Below are positions 36,781-44,973 of a stretch of DNA of 64,000 nt, in pieces. The position numbers and the translations under genes are program-made. Every line of letters starts with the position of its first letter. The first letter of the stretch is position 1. Origin of the DNA: Prorocentrum cordatum (Eukaryota > Sar > Dinophyceae > Prorocentrales > Prorocentraceae); NCBI GenBank assembly GCA_963575745.1, contig CAUYUJ010015263.1, forward strand, positions 280,044-344,043. Direction: 5' to 3'. The notes below the pieces were generated by a model. That model saw only the letters and a list, made by a program, of their open reading frames with translations, was not told where the DNA came from and ran no database searches.

Positions 36781-38518
36781 AACCCGGATAGCAAAGAGGC
36801 TCTTACATAAACGGGCATACGCACATAAGCACGCACACACGAACACACACATACAAACACATATACATACACAAGAACGCACACATACGCCAGCATGCCC
36901 CACACACACACGCACCCATACACACACACACACACGCACACGCAACACATCAACACGCAAACGTCGACACACACGCGCGCGAACGCGCACGCACAAACAC
37001 ACAGCACATCTCACACACACACACACAGAGGGAAGCGCACACGCACACCAATCACACATGCACATACACACACGGGGGCACACACAAACACTCACACGCA
37101 CACACGCACACACACACACACACGCACGTACAACCCACGCACACAGACGCACACGCAAGCATCCAGGGAAACCCACGCACTGACGACGACACGATGACGC
37201 ACGCACCGCAGCCACCTCAGCGCCCCCCCCCCGCGCTCCCCTGCCGCCCCCACGCGCCCCCGCCCTCCCCGCCGGCGCTCCGGAGGGGGGAGGCACCGCC
37301 CCATTTTGGGGCCGGCCCTCCCTCCGCTCCAACCACTCCGCCCTCGCGGAGCGCCGGGGGGGGGAGGGGGGAGGGGGGAGGGGGGGCGCGCGGACGGCGG
37401 CACCACACCGCGCGCGCACGCGCACACGCACATGCGCAGACGAACACAGACGCAGGATAGCAAACAGGCAGTCACACAAGCAAGCACACGCACATAGGCA
37501 CGCACACACGGAGACACACAGACTAATACACAAGAGTACACACGTACGCCAGCATGTTCCACACACATGCGCACATACACACACATACACACACACGCAC
37601 ACACACATCCACACGCGAACGTCCACACACACGCGCAAACGCGAACACACAAACACACATACATACACAAGAACACACATACGCCAGCATGCTCCACACA
37701 CACACGCACAAATACACACACACGCACACAGACACACATCCACACGCAAAGGTCTACACACACGCGCAAACGCGCACACACAAACACACAACATATCACA
37801 CACACACACACGGACACGCACACGCACGCGGATCACAAGAGTACATACACACACGGGGGGCACGGAGCGCCCCCGCCCTCCCCGCCGGCGCTCCAGAGGG
37901 GGGAGGCACCGCCCCATTCTGTGGCCCGCCCTTCCTCCACTCCAACCACTCCGCCCTCGCGGAGCGCCCGAGGGGGACGAGGGGGGAGGAGGGGGCGCGC
38001 GGACGGCGGCACATGCGCAGACGAACACAGACGCAGGATAGCAAAGAACCAATCACACACGCAAGCACACGCGCATAAGCACGCACACGCGTACACACAC
38101 GGACAAACTCAAATCCATACATACACAAGAGCACGCACGTACGCCAGCATGCTCCACACACACGCACACATACACACATACACACACGAGCGCACACACG
38201 TCCACACGCAAACGCACACACACACTCACACACACACGCGCATGTGCACCCAGACACACGCAGGGGCACACACACACACATACGAGACACACGCGCCCCC
38301 CCCCCACCCACCCACCCACCCACCCCCACACACACACATACACACACACGCACAAGCGCACACACAGACGCAATGGCGAACACCCACGGATAACCACGCA
38401 CAGACGACAACGTGGTGACAGACTCATTCCCCGACTGGTCAGCGCACTCTTCCACCGCGCCCCCAAGCCCCCCCCGCGCGCCCCCGCCCTCCCCGCCGGC
38501 GCTCCGGAGGGGGGAGGC
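36781..38518. repeat. Macrosatellite of (CA)n and GC-rich foldbacks
   Basis: Units begin with ggatagcaaa near 36,785, 37,452 and 38,035 (spacing about 665 and 582 bp). Each unit is a ~400 bp impure (CA)n tract followed by a ~130-200 bp GC-rich segment. The first unit joins directly to a repeat-module phrase (cgtccaaaacccgg), so the array probably arose within the module mosaic. The Cys/Val-rich minus-strand and His/Thr-rich plus-strand ORFs across it are translations of (CA)n and are not genes. Confidence 0.9.
37272..37357. repeat. GC-rich foldback, intact copy
   Basis: A perfect 11 bp inverted repeat, CCGGCGCTCCG at 37,272-37,282 and CGGAGCGCCGG at 37,347-37,357, is separated by 64 bp that includes ccccattttggggccgg. 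A second, partly decayed copy is at about 37,885-37,970. A third is split by the LINE: left arm 38,496-38,506, right arm 44,175-44,185. Confidence 0.85.
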
Positions 38519-38739
38519 TGGCTGGCTAACGACTCTCACGGGCCTGACGGCCCAGTCGCAGTGTCCGTCTCGGCAGAGACTCTTATTTGCATGATCATGC
38601 GAGTCAAAACCGTGCCAAGCACACGGACAGATGACAAGAGCGAAGCTCATGAGATATCATCCGCGTCAAACACGCGGGCAGTACACGAGAAACCAAACTC
38701 TTATTCATCCGTGTGAGCACAATCTTTCACAATCCACGA

Positions 38740-41700
38740 TCAAGTAAAGTAAGACTCAAACTCACCAAGCAAACGAACGATGTTGTGTACCGTACACTCT
38801 GCTGCGGATAATTCAGCCTGTGTGACTGTGCTCTCCGACGGAATCAACCATGCTTTTTCCCAGACGAGTTGCCAGGACACGGTCGAAAACTTTCCTTCGA
38901 TCCTGTCGGACCTGGATATGAACGCCGCCTCGAGCCATGCACCACATCCTACTCCATCCTCAGATTTACCGCCATCGAAGGACCCCCTCAATGCGATAGG
39001 TGTTATATGTCCATGTGTGTGTGTCATGCAAAAAGAGCGCTTCCATTCGTGTGATCTGCCCTCGCGGGCATCATGTGTGAGTCGATCCGCATGCTCATTT
39101 ACTTCCCGAAACTCATGCTTAAAAGGATCCCTGCCATTCGAAGGTGCCCGAACTCCATAGATCTCCGTCAGACCGCTCATGATGTCAATGATATAGCCTA
39201 TTCTTTTTCGATACGTGTAGTCAGTTATCGCCCACCTCCCTAGGAGCCAAGATATGACAAGAAGAGAATCCCCACAGATCTCCACTCCAAAACCATGTGT
39301 TTTGAAATCCCATTCTGTTGCTTTCATGTTTGTTATTGCTAAACGTCTGGCGATGATTTCATTCTGGACCTCCTCCTCCTTCCTCCTTCGTTTACGTGTT
39401 GCCTCATTTCCACCCTCCTCTTCCATATCATACGCAGTACGTCTCCCTCCTGATCCTTTAACATTTGATTGGAACAAGCTGAACTTCTCCTCACCCACCG
39501 TAGATATTGCAAACTCTCTCCAGCTATCAGGCTGGAAATCTCTCCACCACTGATCACCCCAATATTTTTCGAAAGGATAGTGCCATGTATGTAGACCCGT
39601 CGCGTCAATCCCTCTTTTCCTTTTGCGGTAGCTTCCCTCCTCTGACCGTTTTCTTTTTGAGTTATATCTGTGCATGATATCCCCAAAATTCTGCCGCCAT
39701 TCATCATATCGGATTCCGTATGCAAGCATTGCCAACCTTGAGTCCCTCCATGCTCTGTCACTCTGCGGCATGTCATGAGGTAGATATTTTGCAAACGACA
39801 CCACATCCAATGCAAGCAACCACTGACGATACAAGAATTTTTGCACCAGCGACTGATACCCATGATCATGAAAAGCTTTCCTACATCGGCTGTACTTCCG
39901 ATGTGTATACTCGTCCCACGGCTCATCAGGAAGATGTCTCGTTCTCAATATTCTGAGCAAGCACTCTCCCTCAAACACATGAAGTCTCTCAATCGAACTT
40001 TCATCTGCTGCTACTCCATCTAATCCATACAATACTGTCGACTGAACAAGCTGTTGATATCTAGAATACTTTTCCCCCAATGGTATACATCTGCTGGTAT
40101 AGAACTTGATGTCAACATAGAAGGCCTGTCTTCCTTTGTCCAATCTGTACGCTACATCCGCATGATATCGAGGAAATATAGCCGGAATACAGACTCCTAG
40201 GAGATGAACCTCAGCCCTTCTGCGAAATCTCAATTCACGTTCTGGGTCCTGAAATCCTTTGATCACCAGGTCCATGGTCGGAACGATGTGTTCATTCTCA
40301 TCATACTCTAGAGGTTCACCGAAAACTAAATACTCCAGAGACGCCTCTTTCCATCGCATACTGTATTTCTCAAGTGAGTGTGTCATTGCCAGCATCATCT
40401 GAGCCAAATCCGACGCCGAGTTCGCCAGGACAACGATGTTATCAGCCCATAAGGCATGATTCAAGTAAATCGACACCGTTTCGACGCTCCCGTTTTCGTC
40501 CCTCGCACTCGCTCGAAACTCGACCCTATACCCCAACTTCTGTTCATCCCATTTCTCGAACAGTTCCCCCCACATCGCCACGGCAATACAATTAAAGGCA
40601 AACGGTCCTTCAGGTCCACCCGTACGTATACAGCGATCCCAGGACACCTTTGAGAACCGCTCGAAGTCGAGATTCTCACACGAGATCTCCACATCACTAT
40701 AGACCAGGGACTCAATCATCGCATGTTGGATAACATATGGTATACTACAATATGCCATGGCAGAACTGAAGTTAGCAACCGTACAATGATCAAAAGCTTG
40801 ATAAACATCTGCGAGAGCAACATGTAATTGATCATCTGCGTGCTGATATTTGCTAGCATGTTGACCTAAGTGTTTCAATGCAGTCGTAATCTCATATGGC
40901 CTCCGTCCTTTCACAAATCCATACACACCAAATCTCCGAAACATCCCCACCTCCTCCATATAATCCTCCGCTAACTTGACCACACACATAGAATAAAGTT
41001 TAGATAACGCGTTTTGAATACACAGTAGTCTCGTTTCCTTTGCATCCGTGGTGTTTTGACTTTTAGGCATCACACTCACTATGATCTCCCTCCAGCAATC
41101 AGGGTACGGAATCTGTCTATGAAATACAGCCTCGAATATCCTTCGCACCTCTCTCAACGTTTTCCACGACAATCGAAGGAGCATCTCTGCAGGCACTCCA
41201 TCAGTCCCCGTCGCGCGGTTACGCTGCATTCTTCCCCTGCAGCAAAGCATATTCGCCAGCGTGATGGTGCATGGTGGAGCCTCCAGCTCCGCAGCCTGTC
41301 TGAGAGACTGCAGCACCTCTAGATTGGCAACACGAGTCTGGGCACACGACACCTTATTCTTGAGCATCTGCCAGATAACTTTGTTCCATATCTCTCTATC
41401 CTCCACTCCTTCCAGGTTATAGAGACGGTTTCTCTTCCTTTTCCTTGACGGTGGTAATTCATACTCCAAACGAAGACGGCGGTATAGACGGCGATAGCCA
41501 TTCAAAACTTTTGTGATCTGTTTTCTTTCTGGCCCAGGTGGGGTTCCCCTACGGAGTTCAATCAACCTCTGGAGTCTATAAGGGCGCACAGGCTGTTTAA
41601 TACCATTGTCATCTCTTGTCTTATATTCCACCTCATCCCGAGTAAAGCTCGATTTGATCTGTCGTGACAAACAGCTGGCCCCCAGAGGATTACCACTTAC

Positions 41701-42699
41701 TGAGGAACACCTGGCATTGTCAACAAACGAGTCCATCGAAGCTCTCGCGATCATCTCATCCGTGAACGTGTTTGGCTCATATCCCACATAGCTTTTATCA
41801 CGGGGTTTAGCGGAGAAACGGGGACAATGGACGACAGGGGAACGAACACAAACTTCCAAGAGTTTATGATCACTCAGACGGGATCGCTGAGTCTTCCCTC
41901 CTCTATGCAAACGAAAGGATGCCTTACATTCAATAATTTCCCAACCATGAGGGACCAGAACATAATCTAATACTCGTGGCCGCAGCTCTGGTGCTCTAGC
42001 AAGGCGACAGTGTGCTCGCGCGTAGCTCTCCCACGTCACTGCACGGTCGCCGAAAGTGTTGGCAGCACAGAGCCCGTACGATTGCATAAAGCATTCCAGC
42101 GCATGCCTCATCCTCCATCTGTCGTTCTCCCTCCTCCTCTCCGCCGTGCTGTCGCCTCCTTCCTCCTTTCCATCCACACCACTTCCTGTCATAATATATT
42201 CAACTCCTCGATGAACTCCCGTACTCCTCCCCACCAATTCCACATTAGCATCCACGCAAACAATGATGCAGGCACCTGGCAGCTTCGTGGCAACCATCTC
42301 CCTGAGGACCATATTGAGGTTGGTCAGGGTTTGCTGCCACATATCAAAAGCATTCGGGATCGAAACATCTGGAAGGTACATGCTGGTGATCACCAGCCTC
42401 GAAGTAGCAGTCTTGAAGCCTCCTACGACGAAACGAGGATACGAGCATACGAATTCTTTGATACAACATTTCCATGCATTGTCGAACACTAGGGCAGCTT
42501 TCCCACATGATGAAACTCTCTGGTCCCATCCTAGACGTGCAATCTCGGCTCTGGGAAGAAAATCACTCTCTTGCAATGCGAACAAGCCTCCGTGACAGCT
42601 ACGAAGTTGTCCCAAAATCTCAGCTCCTCTACAGTTCCTCACTCCTGCCTTCTGGATATTCCAAGAAATGATAGTCAGGTTTTTCCGTCGAGCACGTCC
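38740..42699 (-). CDS. LINE ORF2: APE endonuclease, reverse transcriptase, RNase H-like
   Basis: ORF2 makes the nick-and-copy enzyme used in target-primed reverse transcription. The APE nuclease begins with TIISWNIQKAG, which lies upstream of the first possible start (GTG at 42,642), so the frame must be entered from ORF1 through the TGA at 42,700-42,702. Nuclease motifs follow: LQESD, VDANVE, LDYVLV and SDHKLL. The reverse transcriptase shows ALADVYQAFDH (first catalytic Asp) and ALWADNIVVLA, where most families have ADD, so the second Asp is Asn. Near the C-terminus are RNase H-like motifs in unusual order: CGDSLLVISWLL, then REVNEHADRL, then LRGSFDGG, then TQAELSAAE at the end. Counted from the GTG these lie near residues 1123, 1180, 1218 and 1274 of 1300. 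There are no internal stops over ~1,320 codons, which suggests recent activity. Confidence 0.85.
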   Translation of the reverse strand, partial: GRARRKNLTIISWNIQKAGVRNCRGAEILGQLRSCHGGLFALQESDFLPRAEIARLGWDQRVSSCGKAALVFDNAWKCCIKEFVCSYPRFVVGGFKTATSRLVITSMYLPDVSIPNAFDMWQQTLTNLNMVLREMVATKLPGACIIVCVDANVELVGRSTGVHRGVEYIMTGSGVDGKEEGGDSTAERRRENDRWRMRHALECFMQSYGLCAANTFGDRAVTWESYARAHCRLARAPELRPRVLDYVLVPHGWEIIECKASFRLHRGGKTQRSRLSDHKLLEVCVRSPVVHCPRFSAKPRDKSYVGYEPNTFTDEMIARASMDSFVDNARCSSVSGNPLGASCLSRQIKSSFTRDEVEYKTRDDNGIKQPVRPYRLQRLIELRRGTPPGPERKQITKVLNGYRRLYRRLRLEYELPPSRKRKRNRLYNLEGVEDREIWNKVIWQMLKNKVSCAQTRVANLEVLQSLRQAAELEAPPCTITLANMLCCRGRMQRNRATGTDGVPAEMLLRLSWKTLREVRRIFEAVFHRQIPYPDCWREIIVSVMPKSQNTTDAKETRLLCIQNALSKLYSMCVVKLAEDYMEEVGMFRRFGVYGFVKGRRPYEITTALKHLGQHASKYQHADDQLHVALADVYQAFDHCTVANFSSAMAYCSIPYVIQHAMIESLVYSDVEISCENLDFERFSKVSWDRCIRTGGPEGPFAFNCIAVAMWGELFEKWDEQKLGYRVEFRASARDENGSVETVSIYLNHALWADNIVVLANSASDLAQMMLAMTHSLEKYSMRWKEASLEYLVFGEPLEYDENEHIVPTMDLVIKGFQDPERELRFRRRAEVHLLGVCIPAIFPRYHADVAYRLDKGRQAFYVDIKFYTSRCIPLGEKYSRYQQLVQSTVLYGLDGVAADESSIERLHVFEGECLLRILRTRHLPDEPWDEYTHRKYSRCRKAFHDHGYQSLVQKFLYRQWLLALDVVSFAKYLPHDMPQSDRAWRDSRLAMLAYGIRYDEWRQNFGDIMHRYNSKRKRSEEGSYRKRKRGIDATGLHTWHYPFEKYWGDQWWRDFQPDSWREFAISTVGEEKFSLFQSNVKGSGGRRTAYDMEEEGGNEATRKRRRKEEEVQNEIIARRLAITNMKATEWDFKTHGFGVEICGDSLLVISWLLGRWAITDYTYRKRIGYIIDIMSGLTEIYGVRAPSNGRDPFKHEFREVNEHADRLTHDAREGRSHEWKRSFCMTHTHGHITPIALRGSFDGGKSEDGVGCGAWLEAAFISRSDRIEGKFSTVSWQLVWEKAWLIPSESTVTQAELSAAECTVHNIVRLLGEFESYFT

Positions 42700-42702
42700 T
42701 CA
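42700..42702 (-). promoter_or_regulatory. In-frame UGA between LINE ORF1 and ORF2
   Basis: The codons read AAC TGA GGA CGT, and the frame continues open into the nuclease domain 13 codons later. There is no ATG between the TGA and the conserved nuclease start. Readthrough, reinitiation or a recent mutation are the possible explanations. Confidence 0.7.
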
Positions 42703-43749
42703 GTTTTTACTTAACTCCTCTTTCATTTTCGTGATCGTTACATCTTTGATATCATATTTAGCACACATTGTCGCCCATTGTTCTTCGAAGATCTCCCAAG
42801 ACTCACCCTTCCATTCCGCCAGGAGAAATGGTTTAGAATCTACCGAATGCACATAGATCGAGGAACGTGGGGGGCCCATTTCACCACGCAGAGGAACAAA
42901 GCTCGGATGGGCAAGCGTTTTGAATATACCCTGAAATCGGCTAACCTGCTTGATGTGTGGACGTTTCCATGGGGGAGCATCAACCAAAATCTTGATTTTG
43001 CTTGGTACGATTTGCTGGTCCATCCCTGCAAGTATTTTGTCAGCCTCTGGGGAGGTGAGCAGCTCATCCAAGTGTTTCTTCCATAACCATAGAATATCAC
43101 CAGTTGTGCCTGTTCGAACCCCCACCCTCCCCTGACCATACAACGTTCGTCCAGCATTGAGCCGAATAGTACGATCTTTGTCCACACACATCTTCGTATC
43201 CTCTGGTAGGGCATCAACCATATTCGATACCAATGTCTGAAGATCTTTCTGGCCCAGCATTTCCTCACTGCGTTTCTTGGGATTGCTCCAGTTTTTCACC
43301 CAACCTTTGATTTCCAAGAATTCTGGCTTCCACATTCTCCTCGCCATCTTCATATTCTCAGAATCTCCCGAAAAACTACGCTCTGACACCTGAGAAGCAT
43401 TAGATGCATTACCGGTGCCCACTAAACCGGGAGGAGGTTGAGGCGGATACATCATCATCTGCTCCAGCTTTTGTATACGTTCGTCTTGTGTCTGGACTTT
43501 TTCATCAATCTGTGCCAGTTTCTTCTCTGTGGCCTCACACTGCTTGACAAGAGACGTGGTTCTCTCCTCATTCGTGAAACCAAGTCGAAGAAGAGCCGCA
43601 AGGGATGGGTTTGTCTCCTTCGAGATCAGTTCCTCCCTCTCTCTCCATAGATTATCGCCTCGATGTTTAACATTCCTCTCGAATTCCTCGTCTGATACAT
43701 GTTCAGCACCCTCTGCAGCCGACATTTGAGAATGAGGGACCGACGCCAT
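42700..43749 (-). CDS. LINE ORF1, coiled-coil RNA-binding type
   Basis: The frame is 349 codons with ATG at 43,749 and TGA at 42,700-42,702. A charged N-terminus is followed by a probable coiled coil (about residues 65-98, around TEKKLAQIDEKVQTQDERIQ), a Pro/Gly linker (YPPQPPPGLVG) and a ~220-residue folded-looking region containing EIKGWVKNW. This coiled coil plus basic globular domain resembles LINE ORF1 proteins, which bind the element RNA and form trimers. I infer that role from position and layout, not from a conserved RNA-binding motif. It is in the same frame as ORF2, directly upstream, with only the single TGA between them. Confidence 0.75.
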   Translation of the reverse strand: MASVPHSQMSAAEGAEHVSDEEFERNVKHRGDNLWREREELISKETNPSLAALLRLGFTNEERTTSLVKQCEATEKKLAQIDEKVQTQDERIQKLEQMMMYPPQPPPGLVGTGNASNASQVSERSFSGDSENMKMARRMWKPEFLEIKGWVKNWSNPKKRSEEMLGQKDLQTLVSNMVDALPEDTKMCVDKDRTIRLNAGRTLYGQGRVGVRTGTTGDILWLWKKHLDELLTSPEADKILAGMDQQIVPSKIKILVDAPPWKRPHIKQVSRFQGIFKTLAHPSFVPLRGEMGPPRSSIYVHSVDSKPFLLAEWKGESWEIFEEQWATMCAKYDIKDVTITKMKEELSKN

Positions 43750-44098
43750 TTTAACACCTGCTGAGTCCTGTGTCTACGTCTACGCCAGCACTTTCGTGCT
43801 TCTCTTATGCACACTCGCCAATAATATTTGTCCACTTCTTCAATGAATCGATTCCACCCACGATCAGGCTCCCCTAGATACGACGTGATTGTCAAGAGAG
43901 AACAACAATATTCTTCCACTTCTTCAATGAATCGTTTCTCACTCGATCAGGCTCCCTTTGATACGACAATATTGGAAGAGCAGCAACAATACAAAGAGGA
44001 TACCGTACACAATAGTGATAGGTGTGGAGCAAAATTGGAAAGCAGGCACACAAGGTTCGCAGAAGAGGAGGTTCCCCAGGCAGTATTCTGCGAGCCTT
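43750..44098 (-). repeat. LINE 5' untranslated region with an 84 bp tandem pair
   Basis: Two copies of an ~84 bp unit lie at about 43,823-43,906 and 43,907-43,990. They share ccacttcttcaatgaatcg and a following cgatcaggctccc. Tandem monomers upstream of ORF1 are a known place for LINE promoters, so this pair may be the element's internal promoter. No coding signal is seen. Confidence 0.6.
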
Positions 44099-44107
44099 TT
44101 GGCGACG

Positions 44108-44130
44108 CCTTGAGCCTTGAGCCTTGAGCC
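44108..44130 (-). other. Possible tandem spliced-leader relics at the LINE 5' end
   Basis: On the minus strand the element starts G-GCTCAAG-GCTCAAG-GCTCAAG-GCG. GGCTCAAG is the 3' end of the dinoflagellate trans-spliced leader. Retroposed dinoflagellate mRNAs are known to keep leader relics, sometimes in tandem. Only 7-8 bases match per copy, so chance or plain slippage cannot be excluded. Confidence 0.4.
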
Positions 44131-44190
44131 ATTTTGGGGCCGGCCCCCCCTCCATTCCAGCCACTCCGCCCTCGCGGAGCGCCGGGGAGA
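44131..44190. repeat. Right half of the foldback split by the LINE
   Basis: The sequence resumes ccattttggggccggcc (from 44,129) and contains the right arm CGGAGCGCCGG at 44,175-44,185, matching the intact foldback at 37,302-37,357. Confidence 0.85.
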
Positions 44191-44239
44191 GGGGTGGAGG
44201 GGGAGAGGGGGGGGCAGGAAGGGGCGGGGGTGCCAGCGC

Positions 44240-44866
44240 CATGCGCCCACACACACACACACGCACGCACACGGGCACACACGCACTTTTCCTCAGGGAG
44301 CGCGCAGTGTCGCACACGTACGCAAGCATGCTCCACACACACGCACACACACGCACATCCACACGCAAAGGTCGACACCCACGCGCAAACGCGCAAACAC
44401 AAACACACAACACATATCACACACACACACCGCGGACACACACACACAACACGCAAACACACCAGACACGCACAAACACACTGACACACACACAGATACA
44501 CACACACACGCTCGAGCACACTCACATCCACACGCGCCCACTCTTACACACACACACACACGAACAGACACGCGCACAAAAAGAGATACAAACAGAGATG
44601 CATACAGACACACAGACAAACACACACACACACACACACATACCCACGGACACACAGACAGACACACAGACAGACACACAAACAGTGCCACAAACACACA
44701 GACACAGAGACACCAGCACACAAACTTACACACACACACGCCAGCAGACACACAGGCAAACACAAACACACGCCAGCGCGCACACACTCACGCACTGACA
44801 AAACATCCTCATGCACACAGGCACACAAGAACACACATGCAAGACGGACGCGCCTACAGGGCGCCC
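44240..44866. repeat. (CA)n / (GACA)n tract
   Basis: An impure CA microsatellite with GACA-rich stretches at 44,570-44,720, continuing the macrosatellite to the right of the LINE. It ends near 44,866, where GC-rich non-repetitive DNA belonging to the Helitron side begins. The ORFs over it are microsatellite translations. Confidence 0.9.
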
Positions 44867-44973
44867 GTGCCAACCTCCAGTGGCAGCCCAAGCGCCCGGT
44901 GCGCTTGAACGGCAGAGCTCTGTCAACGGCACACCCAGGGCCGGCGAGCGCCGCTGCACACGAGGCGCAGCTC

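Larger units (their letters stand above)
38519..44130 (-). mobile_element. Non-LTR retrotransposon (LINE), near full length
   Basis: The element holds a ~380 bp 5' untranslated region, ORF1, ORF2 and a ~220 bp 3' untranslated region. It ends in three copies of AGCC (minus strand) at the 38,519 junction. It lies inside the loop of a GC-rich foldback: intact copies read gaggcaccgccccattttggg, whereas here gaggc is at 38,518 and ccattttggg resumes at 44,129. About 6 bp of target appear lost and no target duplication is visible. APE endonuclease plus RT plus an RNase H-like region is the layout of the APE-type LINE clades. Exact clade assignment needs a phylogeny. Confidence 0.85.

Noticed and set aside
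36730-38650. Cys/Val-rich and His/Thr-rich ORFs of 240-440 codons over the CA tracts
   Set aside because: They are translations of (CA)n/(GT)n with GC-rich joints. Composition and frame follow the microsatellite.
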